Counted from the stretch's first letter, positions 7,727-16,845 are shown. The stretch is DNA of 33,880 nucleotides from an uncultured Eubacteriales bacterium (GCA_900314975.1 OMXI01000021.1:1-33880); one strand, 5' to 3'. Made by a program: numbers and translations. The notes: a model not told the origin generated them from the letters alone.

Positions 7727-9181
7727 ATGACATTAGTTTTCAGCGGAAACGACTATAAATATGAAATTGAGGGCGTAATGAAGCTGTTCATACCCGCAAC
7801 GCTTTTTGATATCGTCTACGGCGACGAAATACCGCCCGGCGACTTTGCGTTTGTGAGAATGAAGCGGTTTGATAATTACGCCCTTTTGTATGTGATATGC
7901 TCATATGGCGGCAAAAAATCAAGAAAGGTATGCAGGTCATCACTTGATGCCGATTTTGAGCTTATCCTTTCGCGCCTGCTTTTCAAGGCTATGTCCGAGA
8001 TAACGGGCGTAGTTCCAAAATGGGGCGTTATCACGGGTATCCGCCCCGTCAAGCAGGTGAACAGATATCTTCATAAGAATATGACCGAGAGCGAAATATT
8101 TGAGGCTTTTCAAAGAGATTACCTTTGCTCTCACGAAAAGTGCGAGATAGCTTTGAAAACCGCCACCGCGCAGAAAAAAATACTTGACGAGCTTGATAAA
8201 AACAGCTTCAGCCTGTATGTTTCGATACCGTTTTGTCCGACACGCTGTTCGTACTGCTCGTTTGTGTCGCAGTCGATAGAGCAGTGTATGGGACAGATAC
8301 CCGAGTACCTTGATAATCTGTGCAAGGAGATAGAGTATACGGGCGCACTTGTGAAAAAGCTCGGACTACAGCTTGATACCGTCTATTTCGGCGGCGGCAC
8401 ACCCACCACGCTTGAAGCGCACCAGCTTGAGCGTCTGATGAAAACCATAGCCGCAAGCTTTTACCTTTCACATCTGCGCGAGTATACAGTCGAGGCGGGC
8501 AGACCCGATACCATAACGCAGGAAAAGCTTGAAACCATAAAGAAAAACGGCTGTACGAGAGTGTCTATCAATCCGCAGACGCTTTCCGACAGCGTACTTG
8601 AAAAGATAGGCAGAAAGCATACAACCGAGCAGTTTTTCAAAGCCTTTGACCTTGCACGCAAGGTAGGCTTTGACAGCATAAACACCGATATCATCGCAGG
8701 ACTGCCTTCCGATACGCCCGATAGCTTTGCAAATACAGTTGATAAGCTTATTCAGCTCGGTGCAGAGAATATCACCGTGCATACCCTTTCGATAAAGCGT
8801 GCGGCGAGACTTAACCGAAACCGCGAACAAGGCGTGCTTGAAAACCCTGCCGATGAAATGGTAAGCTATGCTACCAAACGCCTGCTTGAAAGCGGCTATG
8901 CGCCTTATTACCTTTACAGGCAGAAAAATATGCTTGAAAACCTTGAAAACATAGGCTGGTCAAAGCAGGGAAAGGAAAGTCTGTATAATGTTTACATAAT
9001 GGAAGAGGTACAGACTATCCTTGCCGTAGGTGCGGGCGGCTCGACAAAGCTCGTAGACCTTGACGGTAAGCGGCTTGAGCGTGTTTTCAACTATAAATTC
9101 CCGCTTGAATACAATAAGCATTTTGACCTGATGCTTCAAAAGAAAAACGAGATAGAGGATTTTTATGCTCACAAAGAATGA
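7727..9181 (+). CDS. hemZ: HemZ, radical-SAM coproporphyrinogen dehydrogenase-like protein
   Basis: This 484-residue radical SAM protein is of the HemN/HemZ class. The cluster motif is SIPFCPTRCSYCSF (Cys170, Cys174, Cys177), followed by the SAM-binding FGGGTPTTL and the HemN-like stretch with TVEAGRPDTI, VSINPQT and DIIAGLPSDT. The N-terminal extension of about 165 residues before the radical SAM core is typical of HemZ and distinguishes it from HemN and HemW. HemZ-type proteins are annotated as oxygen-independent coproporphyrinogen III dehydrogenases, but many anaerobes that carry them lack a full heme pathway, so the true substrate is uncertain. The ribosome binding site is poor. The 3' end overlaps rlmD by 17 bases. 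Confidence 0.9.
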   Translation: MTLVFSGNDYKYEIEGVMKLFIPATLFDIVYGDEIPPGDFAFVRMKRFDNYALLYVICSYGGKKSRKVCRSSLDADFELILSRLLFKAMSEITGVVPKWGVITGIRPVKQVNRYLHKNMTESEIFEAFQRDYLCSHEKCEIALKTATAQKKILDELDKNSFSLYVSIPFCPTRCSYCSFVSQSIEQCMGQIPEYLDNLCKEIEYTGALVKKLGLQLDTVYFGGGTPTTLEAHQLERLMKTIAASFYLSHLREYTVEAGRPDTITQEKLETIKKNGCTRVSINPQTLSDSVLEKIGRKHTTEQFFKAFDLARKVGFDSINTDIIAGLPSDTPDSFANTVDKLIQLGAENITVHTLSIKRAARLNRNREQGVLENPADEMVSYATKRLLESGYAPYYLYRQKNMLENLENIGWSKQGKESLYNVYIMEEVQTILAVGAGGSTKLVDLDGKRLERVFNYKFPLEYNKHFDLMLQKKNEIEDFYAHKE

Positions 9182-10523
9182 AGAAATAATTCTTGAGATA
9201 ACGGGTATTACCAACGAGGGCAACGGCGTAGGCAGATACGACGGCGTGGCTGTCTTCGTTGCAGGTACAGCAGTCGGCGACGTTATCGACTGCAAAATAG
9301 TCAAGGTGAACAAAAGCTATTGCTACGGCATAGTCACAGGCTTTGTCACCAAATCACCTTACAGAACGGACGATACCTGCCTTGTTTCGCATACCTGCGG
9401 CGGCTGTTCGTTCAGACATTTTACCTATGAGCAGGAGTGCGCTGTAAAAAACAGTTTTGTCAAAGCGTCTTTTGAGCGCATCGGCAAGCTGTATCCCGAA
9501 TATGAAGCTTTTCTCGGCTGCGATCAAACCTCGCATTACCGCAATAAAGCGCAGTATCCCGTAGGCTTGCAGGACGGCAAAGCTGTCTGCGGCTTTTACG
9601 CAAAGCGTTCGCACCGCATATGCGCGCATACCGACTGTGACCTTCAGCCAACGGTGTTTGCGGATATAGTAAACAACATTATGGATTATGTTAATGAAAA
9701 CCATATCCGGCCCTATGACGAGCAGTCGGGCAGTGGACTTTTGCGCCATATCTATCTGCGAAGAGGTGAACACTCGGGCGAGATAATGCTTTGCCTTGTC
9801 GTTACAAGCATTTTAAAGTCAAAGTGCTTTGACGGACTTATCAGCCGTATAAGCGCGGAGTTCCATGATATTAAGAGCATCGTTTTAAACGAAAATCCGA
9901 TAAATACAAATGTTATCCTCGGTAAAAAGACCGTGACAGTGTTTGGCACAGATACGATAAAAGATACTATGTGCGGCAATACGGTAACTATATCTCCGCA
10001 GTCGTTTTATCAGGTCAATACCTTGCAGGCTGAAAGGCTCTACACAATTGCAAAAGACTACGCACAGCTTGATGAAAACAGTATCCTGCTTGACCTCTAC
10101 TGCGGCGCAGGAACCATAGGACTTTCAATGTGCAAAGGCATTAAAAAGCTTGTCGGCGTCGAGATAATACCGCAGGCGATAGAGAATGCAAAGCTCAACG
10201 CAAAGCTGAATAATATCAGCAATGCCGAGTTTATCTGCGGCGATGCGGGTAAAGTCGCAAAGCTGCTGTACGAGCGCGGCGAAAGACCGAATGTTATCGT
10301 TGCAGACCCCGCACGAAAGGGTTGCGATAGGCAAAGCCTTGAGTATATGGCAAAAATGCAGCCCGACAGGATAGTGATGATATCCTGCAACCACGCCACC
10401 GCCGCAAGAGATTGTGCAGTACTCGGTCAGCTTGGGTATAAGACCGAAAAAGTCAGGGGAGTTGATTTGTTTCCCCGTACTACCCACGTCGAGTGCGTTA
10501 TCCTGCTCACAAAAGGAGATTAG
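9165..10523 (+). CDS. rlmD: RlmD/TrmA-family 23S rRNA (uracil-C5) methyltransferase
   Basis: This family uses SAM to methylate uracil C5 in rRNA or tRNA. The 452-residue protein has an N-terminal TRAM domain (about 1-60), then an iron-sulphur cluster motif Cys72-x5-Cys78-x2-Cys81 with a distal Cys158, as in RlmD. The SAM pocket is LLDLYCGAGTIGL and the catalytic cysteine lies in ISCNHATAARD (Cys408). Two positions are unusual: His follows SCN where Pro is normal, and the DPPR motif reads DPARKG. Position U1939 as the target is presumed, because Gram-positive paralogues such as RlmCD have other specificities. The start overlaps hemZ by 17 bases, which suggests coupling. Confidence 0.9.
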   Translation: MLTKNEEIILEITGITNEGNGVGRYDGVAVFVAGTAVGDVIDCKIVKVNKSYCYGIVTGFVTKSPYRTDDTCLVSHTCGGCSFRHFTYEQECAVKNSFVKASFERIGKLYPEYEAFLGCDQTSHYRNKAQYPVGLQDGKAVCGFYAKRSHRICAHTDCDLQPTVFADIVNNIMDYVNENHIRPYDEQSGSGLLRHIYLRRGEHSGEIMLCLVVTSILKSKCFDGLISRISAEFHDIKSIVLNENPINTNVILGKKTVTVFGTDTIKDTMCGNTVTISPQSFYQVNTLQAERLYTIAKDYAQLDENSILLDLYCGAGTIGLSMCKGIKKLVGVEIIPQAIENAKLNAKLNNISNAEFICGDAGKVAKLLYERGERPNVIVADPARKGCDRQSLEYMAKMQPDRIVMISCNHATAARDCAVLGQLGYKTEKVRGVDLFPRTTHVECVILLTKGD

Positions 10524-10526
10524 AAT

Positions 10527-11105
10527 ATGACCACAGTATATTCTGTCCGCCACGCACAGCCAAGGTATGATTGGGCTGATGACAGGACGCGCCCTCTTAC
10601 CGACGAGGGAATTAAAGATACCGACCTCGTACTCGAAACGCTTAAAGACAAGGGTATTGATGTATTTTATTGCAGTCCCTACAAACGCAGTCTTGATACC
10701 ATAAAAAGCACCGCAGAGTTTTACTGTATGCCTATCACCACAGACGAGAGATTTCGTGAGCGTCGCTGCGGTAAAATAAAAGGAAATATAAAAGAAATGT
10801 TTGAAAAGCGCTGGACAGACCATAGTTTTCACGAGCCTGGCGGAGAGTCGCTTGATATGGTGCAAAAGCGCAATATCGAGGCTCTTGAAGAAATACTTGC
10901 AAAAGAAAGCGAAAAAAACGTAGTTGTCGGTACGCACGGCACAGCGTTAAGCACTATCCTGCATTACTATGACAGCTCATTCGGGCTAGAGGATTTTATG
11001 CGCATCATCGACTGGATGCCGTATATAATCAGACTTGATTTTGACGGCACAAAGCTCGTGAATAAAACCGAAATCGCACATATACATAAAGCATTTAAAG
11101 GATAA
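10527..11105 (+). CDS. Histidine phosphatase family protein (phosphoglycerate mutase-like)
   Basis: This 192-residue member of the branch of the histidine phosphatase superfamily has the phospho-acceptor motif YSVRHAQ (Arg8, His9; RHA instead of the usual RHG). The second arginine is in SPYKRSLDT (Arg54), the acid is in the FRERRCGK region, and the second catalytic His is His137 in VVGTHGTAL. The substrate is not predictable; relatives act on sugar phosphates, nucleotides or cofactor precursors. It starts three bases after rlmD with AAAAGGAGA as ribosome binding site, so it is part of the same operon. Confidence 0.88.
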   Translation: MTTVYSVRHAQPRYDWADDRTRPLTDEGIKDTDLVLETLKDKGIDVFYCSPYKRSLDTIKSTAEFYCMPITTDERFRERRCGKIKGNIKEMFEKRWTDHSFHEPGGESLDMVQKRNIEALEEILAKESEKNVVVGTHGTALSTILHYYDSSFGLEDFMRIIDWMPYIIRLDFDGTKLVNKTEIAHIHKAFKG

Positions 11106-11122
11106 TAAAGGACAACACCATT

Positions 11123-11524
11123 ATGAACAAGGCAACTCAAAACCAAAAACGTGCTCGGCTGATATATGCGGCAGTCTTTGCTGTGCTTTTCGCAGTCGAG
11201 ATTATAATCGGTCTTTATGTCCACGATCAATTCGTACGACCGTACATTGGCGATATGCTTGTCGTTGTATTGCTGTGGGCGCTGGTGCGTATGATAATAC
11301 CTTTCAGGGCTGTATGGCTCTCGGGTGCGATCTATGTGTTTGCCGTGCTTGTCGAGCTTTCGCAGATGATCCCGCTTGTCGATTTTCTGGAGATAGAAAA
11401 CCGCCTGATCCGCGTCCTTATGGGAACATCTTTTGCAGTAGGTGACCTGTTTGCCTATGCCGCAGGGTGCATTGTTACCGCAATTGTTGACATAGCTGTT
11501 TTTCGGCACAGAAAACAGAATTGA
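11123..11524 (+). CDS. DUF2809-like small membrane protein
   Basis: This 133-residue protein has four predicted membrane segments: about 12-30, 43-60, 66-84 and 101-125. The stretch FVRPYIGDMLVVVLLWALV and the later FAVLVELSQMIPLV fit the DUF2809 family of small integral membrane proteins, whose function is unknown. The ribosome binding site AAAGGACAAC precedes the ATG. It sits between a phosphatase gene and an AlkD-like gene in the same operon, which gives no functional clue. The family call rests on motif memory and is moderate. Confidence 0.7.
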   Translation: MNKATQNQKRARLIYAAVFAVLFAVEIIIGLYVHDQFVRPYIGDMLVVVLLWALVRMIIPFRAVWLSGAIYVFAVLVELSQMIPLVDFLEIENRLIRVLMGTSFAVGDLFAYAAGCIVTAIVDIAVFRHRKQN

Positions 11525-11547
11525 TATAGTAAACAAGGGTGAGAAAA

Positions 11548-12246
11548 ATGATAACAGATGAAATAAGAAACAGACTTTTCGAGCTTTCTGACAGCAAGTA
11601 CCGTAATATGCAGATAAAAACCACGCCGTCTGTCGATGCACAAGCCTTTATCGGCGTGCGCACACCGCCCTTGCACCGGCTCGCAAAGGAGCTTGCAAAG
11701 CGCGAGGAGATATCTGCCTTTCTTTCCGACCTTCCGCATAAGTATTTTGACGAGAACCAGCTACACGCCTTTATAATTTCACTTGATAAGGACTATGACA
11801 GCTGCATCTCAAAGGTCGAAGCGTTTTTGCCCTATGTCGATAACTGGGCTACCTGTGACCAGATGAATCCTAAAGTTTTCGCAAAGCATAAGAGTGAACT
11901 TTTAAAACACATCAAGCAGTGGCTGAAATCGGATAAAACGTACACTGTCCGCTTTGGCATAAAAATGCTTATGGATCATTTCCTCGGAAATGAATTTGAC
12001 ATCAGCTATCCAAAAGCTGTTGCAAATATAAAGTCAGAAGAATACTATGTGAAAATGATGCAGGCGTGGTATTTTGCGACTGCGCTTGCAAAGCAGTACG
12101 ACTTGATACTGCCTTTTATTGAGAATAAATCGCTTGATGTATGGACTCATAACAAGGCAATACAAAAATCTGTCGAAAGCTACCGCATAACCGATGAACA
12201 AAAGCAGTATCTCAAAACGCTGAAGATAAAAAGCAAGGAGAAGTAA
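11548..12246 (+). CDS. AlkD-like DNA alkylation repair protein
   Basis: This 232-residue all-helical protein fits the DNA_alkylation (AlkD) family of HEAT-like-repeat DNA glycosylases, which excise N3- and N7-alkylated purines without base flipping. Characteristic pieces are HRLAKEL, YFDENQLHAF, the core VDNWATCDQM and MQAWYFATAL. The Trp and Asp in NWATCD are good candidates for the catalytic pair of AlkD. I chose ATG 11548 because it has AAGGGTGAG correctly spaced; the frame is open back to a GTG at 11539. It stands two bases upstream of an SbcD-like nuclease gene, making a compact DNA-repair block. Confidence 0.85.
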   Translation: MITDEIRNRLFELSDSKYRNMQIKTTPSVDAQAFIGVRTPPLHRLAKELAKREEISAFLSDLPHKYFDENQLHAFIISLDKDYDSCISKVEAFLPYVDNWATCDQMNPKVFAKHKSELLKHIKQWLKSDKTYTVRFGIKMLMDHFLGNEFDISYPKAVANIKSEEYYVKMMQAWYFATALAKQYDLILPFIENKSLDVWTHNKAIQKSVESYRITDEQKQYLKTLKIKSKEK

Positions 12247-12248
12247 AA

Positions 12249-13313
12249 TTGAAAATAATCCATTGTGCCGATATCCACCTTGGTGCAAGACTTGTATCAA
12301 AGTTCCCCAAGGATATTTCCGAAGAAAGAAAATCCGCCCTGCGCACCACATTTCGCAATATGGTCGACTACGCCAAGAATAACGACGTCAAGGTCATCAT
12401 TTTAAGCGGAGATGTCTTTGACAGCGACAAGCCCGCGGTGAAAGATAAAAAGTATTTTTATTCCATAGTAAAGAATAACCCCGATATAGATTTTCTCTAC
12501 CTTAACGGAAATCACGATAAAGAGGGTTCGTATTCCGTCGCAGGCTATGCCAACCTCAAAACATTCGGCAAGGACAATTTTACTTCCTATACATACGCAG
12601 ATGTCGTCATCAGCGGCATACAGACTGATGAAAACAACTGCGAGGGCTTTTATTCCAAGCTCGCGCTTGATGCAAGCAAACTCAATATCGTTATGCTCCA
12701 CGGCGACGTCTCGGCAAGCAGGGGCAAAGACCTTATCAAGATAAGCGACCTTCGCGATAAAGGGATAGATTATCTCGCATTGGGTCATATCCATTCACAC
12801 AAGCAGGGCAAAATTGATGACCGCGGAGTGTGGGTGTTTTCGGGTTGCCTTGAACCGCGCGGCTTTGACGAGTGCGGTGAAAAAGGCTTTGTCCTTCTTG
12901 ATGTCACCGATAAGATACAGTATCATTTCATACCCTTTTCACAGCGCACTATCCACGAACTCGAGGTAGACGTTACCGACGCCGCAGACTTGTTTGAGAT
13001 AGAGCGCAAAGTGTCTGACAGCGCTTTGGCAATAAGCAAAGACGATATCATCCGTGTTGTACTCACAGGCGAACTGCCTGTAGATATCGAAATAAGCGAA
13101 AGTGATATTGAAAACGCGCTGGGGCAGTACTATTACGTCAATGTTAAAAACAAAACAACAGCCAAAATAGATATTGAATCATATAAAAAAGAGAACTCCA
13201 TAATCAGCGAGTTTATCGGCAGGGTAGAGGCAAATACCGATTATGACAGCGAGACTAAAAAAGAGATAATCACCGCAGGGGTAAGGCTTTTGCTTGGCAA
13301 GGAGGCGGAATGA
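12249..13313 (+). CDS. SbcD/YhaO-like metallophosphoesterase (DNA exonuclease subunit)
   Basis: This 354-residue calcineurin-like phosphoesterase has the five metal motifs in order: CADIHLGA (Asp8, His10), LSGDVFD (Asp55), NGNHD (Asn88, His89), MLHGD and LGHIHSHK. This is the Mre11/SbcD class, closest in neighbourhood to B. subtilis YhaO. It is predicted to be the nuclease partner of the ATPase encoded immediately downstream. The start codon is TTG, supported by AAGGAG eight bases upstream and by the perfect N-terminal match MKIIHCADIHLG; there is no ATG alternative. The gene ends directly against the next start. Confidence 0.9.
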   Translation: MKIIHCADIHLGARLVSKFPKDISEERKSALRTTFRNMVDYAKNNDVKVIILSGDVFDSDKPAVKDKKYFYSIVKNNPDIDFLYLNGNHDKEGSYSVAGYANLKTFGKDNFTSYTYADVVISGIQTDENNCEGFYSKLALDASKLNIVMLHGDVSASRGKDLIKISDLRDKGIDYLALGHIHSHKQGKIDDRGVWVFSGCLEPRGFDECGEKGFVLLDVTDKIQYHFIPFSQRTIHELEVDVTDAADLFEIERKVSDSALAISKDDIIRVVLTGELPVDIEISESDIENALGQYYYVNVKNKTTAKIDIESYKKENSIISEFIGRVEANTDYDSETKKEIITAGVRLLLGKEAE

Positions 13314-15869
13314 TTGAAGCTTATCAGTATCCATATCAATAACTACGGAAAGCTGTCTGATTTCGATTTCAATTTCACAGACGGCGTTAATTCGCTGTGC
13401 GAGGATAACGGCTATGGTAAAAGCACCGTAGTTTCCTTTCTTAAAGCAATGTTTTACGGGCTGTCATCTTACAAAAAGAATTCTGTTGAATTTGTGGACA
13501 GAATGCACTTCTACCCGTTCGCCAAAGGGGATTTCGGTGGAAATGTCACCTTTGAGTTTTCGGGCAGGACCTACCGTATAGAGAGGAGTTTCGGCGAAAA
13601 AAGCGATAAGTCCGATACCCTTAAAGTTTACTGTGATTCGACCGCTACCGACGAGCTTGGCGATGTCCCCGGGCTTACCTTGTTCGGTATAAATGCCGAT
13701 AGCTTTGAACGTCTGCTTTGCATAAATGCCGAAAAGATAAAAATTGCATCAACGGGTGATATGAACAAAAAAATAGGCAGCTACGCCTTGAATACCGCTG
13801 ATGATTTCGACATCGATGATATAATGGAAAAACTGAAAAATCAGGATAAAACGTACAAAACCTCAATCGATAAGAAGAAAGAGAATATCAAAAAACTTAA
13901 CAGCGAAATACATAATCTTGAACTTGAGAAAAATGCGCTTGACAGCAAGTATGCTTTGCTTAACGAAGCGCAGTCAAAAGCAGATACCTCAAAGCGTATT
14001 CACAGCGAAGCGTCAGCCAAAGCCGCACTTATAGAGATGTGGAAAAACTACGACGAAAAACTTGCCGAGTGTGAAACGCTCTTAAAGCAGAAAAAAGCGC
14101 TGGAAGCCCGTTACATCAAGGGCGTTCCCGACAAGCAGAAGGCTTGTGATATCCGGCAGATTTGCAATAAACAAAAAGCCGATATACAGACTCTCAAAAT
14201 GTCTGAAATCGATGATACCGTTGTGCAGGAATATGAAAAGCTTTCGCGTGCGTATCCTAAAGGGTTTGCCGATGATGAACAGACCGCAGAGGCAGATGAA
14301 CTGATAGCCGAACTTGAAAATGCGCGGAGAGATTACAAAGCATTGGCAAGCGCGCCGAATAAAAATGACGAGCAAAGCCTTGAATATCATTTCGGTGGAA
14401 AAGCACCGAGCGATGATTTTATCGCACAGCTTGAAAGCGACAAGCAGCGCCGCGATGAGCTTGCCCGCAGCCTGCAAAGCATAAATAAAACCGAATATGA
14501 ATACAATAGCGTTACAGTCACCGAGAAAAAAAGCAACAAAAAGCTCTGCGCTGTCCTTGCGGTAATAGCAGCCGCTGTCTTGCTTTCGGGCATCGCTTTT
14601 GTTTTCAGTTCTGCTGTTGTTGGTGTACTGCTTATCGTGCTTGGCGCTTTGCTGCTTTTGACAGATGCATTTGTGTATCTTAACTTTAAGATAGAAACGC
14701 AGCACGTTGTTGAGAACGAGCCTGTCGAAAAGCCAAATCCCGAGTATGAAAAAACAAAGAACGAGCTTGACAGAATATCCTCAAAAATGCTCACCGACCT
14801 TGCATATTACCGCTACAGCGGCAAAGACCCGTCAGAGCTTTTGTTCGAGCTTAAAAACGACACACGCAAATACAAGGACATCATTTCGCAGAAAGCCGAG
14901 ACCGAAAAAGAGCTTTTGCAGATACAGACTAAAGGCGAGGATATAAAGTCGCAGCTTGACAGGTTCTTTTCTGCGTATGGCGTGGAGAATTCGGATTACC
15001 GTGCCGCACTTGACAAAATGAAAACAGACAAGGTGCGTTTTGAATCTTTGCATAAGCAGATAACAGGCAGTAAGAACAAATGCGAACAGCTTGAAAAAGA
15101 TATACTTGCCTCACAGCAATCCGTGCAGGACTTTATAACACACTACGCGCTCACCGAGCCGTTTGATGCCGATAACGTCATTAAGGACATAGAGGAGCTT
15201 GAACGTCTTGATACACAGCTTTCGCAGCGCGAAAAAGACGCACAAAAGTATAAAGCCGAAAACTCCCTTGATAAAAGACCAAAGACCGCGGGCAGCGATA
15301 TAACAGTGCTTGAGCAGCAAATGCAGCAAAGTATCCGCGAACTTGAAAAGATAACAAGTGATGTCGATGACCTTGAACAGCGTGTAAGTGTCCTTGACGA
15401 TAAAAAAGCAGAGCTTAAGGAGCTGACAGAGCAAAAGGACGAGCTGACCAAAAAGAAAGAACTGCTTTTGCTTGTCAAAAAAGAGATAAGCGAGTCAGAG
15501 CTTTCACTCAAGCGCAAACACGTCAAGCCTATCCTTGATAAGTTCTGCAATTACGCACTTTTGATAGAAGACGCTATCGGTCACAAGGTCGAGATGGATA
15601 AGGACTACAGCGTAAAATACGATATAATGGGGGAGCTGCGCAGCTATCTGCATCTGTCAAGCGGCAATCTCTCTATCTGCGCCCTTTGCTTCAGACTTGC
15701 AATGATAGACAGTATGTTTGAGACCGAGCAGCCTTTTATAATAATGGACGACCCCTTTGTGTACCTTGACAGCGAGCATTTTAACAAGACCAAAGAGCTT
15801 ATCCAAAAGCTCGGCAAAGACAAACAGATAGTATATTTCTGCTGTCACGATAGCAGAAGTCTGAAATAA
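13314..15869 (+). CDS. YhaN/SbcC-like coiled-coil ATPase with central membrane hairpin
   Basis: This 851-residue SMC/Rad50-like protein has an N-terminal ABC half with Walker A EDNGYGKST (about 30-38) and a C-terminal half with signature LSSGNLSICAL (about 781) and Walker B FIIMDDPFVYLD (about 808-819). Two long coiled coils (roughly 180-330 and 480-760) lie between. Between the coiled coils, where Rad50 and SbcC have a zinc hook, there is no CxxC. Instead residues about 410-455 form two hydrophobic segments (LCAVLAVIAAAVLLSGIAFVF and VVGVLLIVLGALLLLTDAFV, each written in part). The start is TTG 13314, directly after the TGA of the nuclease gene, with GGAGG eight bases upstream. It probably works with that nuclease on DNA ends at the membrane; this is inference. 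Confidence 0.88.
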   Translation: MKLISIHINNYGKLSDFDFNFTDGVNSLCEDNGYGKSTVVSFLKAMFYGLSSYKKNSVEFVDRMHFYPFAKGDFGGNVTFEFSGRTYRIERSFGEKSDKSDTLKVYCDSTATDELGDVPGLTLFGINADSFERLLCINAEKIKIASTGDMNKKIGSYALNTADDFDIDDIMEKLKNQDKTYKTSIDKKKENIKKLNSEIHNLELEKNALDSKYALLNEAQSKADTSKRIHSEASAKAALIEMWKNYDEKLAECETLLKQKKALEARYIKGVPDKQKACDIRQICNKQKADIQTLKMSEIDDTVVQEYEKLSRAYPKGFADDEQTAEADELIAELENARRDYKALASAPNKNDEQSLEYHFGGKAPSDDFIAQLESDKQRRDELARSLQSINKTEYEYNSVTVTEKKSNKKLCAVLAVIAAAVLLSGIAFVFSSAVVGVLLIVLGALLLLTDAFVYLNFKIETQHVVENEPVEKPNPEYEKTKNELDRISSKMLTDLAYYRYSGKDPSELLFELKNDTRKYKDIISQKAETEKELLQIQTKGEDIKSQLDRFFSAYGVENSDYRAALDKMKTDKVRFESLHKQITGSKNKCEQLEKDILASQQSVQDFITHYALTEPFDADNVIKDIEELERLDTQLSQREKDAQKYKAENSLDKRPKTAGSDITVLEQQMQQSIRELEKITSDVDDLEQRVSVLDDKKAELKELTEQKDELTKKKELLLLVKKEISESELSLKRKHVKPILDKFCNYALLIEDAIGHKVEMDKDYSVKYDIMGELRSYLHLSSGNLSICALCFRLAMIDSMFETEQPFIIMDDPFVYLDSEHFNKTKELIQKLGKDKQIVYFCCHDSRSLK

Positions 15870-15887
15870 TAAAAGAGGTAGCTGATT

Positions 15888-16754
15888 ATGAATAATGAAG
15901 GTTTCGGCTCGAACGCAAGCAATGGTTTTATCGGCATTGGCGCGGCAATGCGTCAGCAGGAAGCCTGTGGCTCAAAACACGAAAGCACCGATCCGCAGGC
16001 GCCAAAAGAGATCGGTTCAGATGACCTGATAAGCTTTAGTTTTTCAAATAATACCATCAGTGCCTCTTGTGAGCTTAAAGATGACGGACTGCACGTTTTA
16101 GCATCGGGCGGAGACCCGTCAGCAAGAAACGGCACAAGATTCAAGCTCGCTTATATCTCGTGTACGAATTTTCTGCTTGATAAGCTCAACAGTATCATCA
16201 AGCAATATTCTCTTGCAGCAAACAACGGGTACTACTGCCATGTCGATGGACTGCCCGGCGGCTGCGGCGACAGCATAGATGCTGTATATGCAAGCGGCGA
16301 GAGATTACATATGTATTCAAATCAATCCCCGACAGTCAGCTTTGATGCATCAGATGCGATCTGCGATGCGTTCCACGATGATGCTTTGAAAAATGGTTTT
16401 GATTTCAATACCGCAGGTTCTAATGTGCAGATCTACGACGATGCAGACAGACAGTATTTGCAGGGCATATGGAAAGGCAGGCACTTCGGGAACGAAATAA
16501 CCGCCATTTTTACAGGCAATACTGTTAAGATATTTGTTGACGGTAATATGACCGATAATACTGAATATACTGTATTTGAAGGCTTTGTCAGACCTAACAG
16601 GCTGAAAAACGGGATATCCAAAGCCAAGAGCAAGAGTGATTATGAAGAGTTTGAGGGCTGTTCAAGCTTTGCCAAAAGCAATAGCTTTACTTTGACCGCA
16701 TACTTTACGAAATCGTCCTACTCGACCTGTAATCTGTTAAGGCAGAAGAAGTGA
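15888..16754 (+). CDS. Unknown soluble protein, last gene of the recJ run
   Basis: I do not recognise a characterised family in this 288-residue protein. It has no signal peptide or membrane segment. The N-terminus is Gly/Ser/Asn rich (GFGSNASNGFIGIGAAMRQQ). A mixed alpha/beta middle contains seven or so cysteines. The C-terminal part from about residue 180 reads like a small beta-barrel (YLQGIWKGRHFGNEITAIFTGN, cited in part, then VKIFVDG and YTVFEG). The ribosome binding site AGAGG is well placed 19 bases after the ATPase stop. No clear terminator follows; only a weak inverted repeat near 16757-16790 without a T-run is seen. Confidence 0.75.
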   Translation: MNNEGFGSNASNGFIGIGAAMRQQEACGSKHESTDPQAPKEIGSDDLISFSFSNNTISASCELKDDGLHVLASGGDPSARNGTRFKLAYISCTNFLLDKLNSIIKQYSLAANNGYYCHVDGLPGGCGDSIDAVYASGERLHMYSNQSPTVSFDASDAICDAFHDDALKNGFDFNTAGSNVQIYDDADRQYLQGIWKGRHFGNEITAIFTGNTVKIFVDGNMTDNTEYTVFEGFVRPNRLKNGISKAKSKSDYEEFEGCSSFAKSNSFTLTAYFTKSSYSTCNLLRQKK

Positions 16755-16816
16755 TAGTTACAATTCGTAACCATTGTGATGAATTGTGATAAAATGATAA
16801 AATCTTGCGCAGTCAC

Positions 16817-16845
16817 TTGAAATTTCAGACATTGTGTGCTATAAT
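16817..16845 (+). promoter_or_regulatory. Sigma-A type promoter of the NfeD/SPFH operon
   Basis: TTGAAA (16817-16822), a 17-bp spacer and TATAAT (16840-16845), with a GGGGGCG ribosome binding site and ATG 16892 downstream. Confidence 0.85.

Noticed and set aside
11123-11524. Colicin/immunity-type or toxin-associated small membrane protein
   Set aside because: The pattern fits DUF2809 better, and there is no partner toxin next to it.
16757-16790. Possible terminator after the last gene of the recJ run
   Set aside because: TTACAATTC and GAATTGTGA pair imperfectly and no T-run follows.
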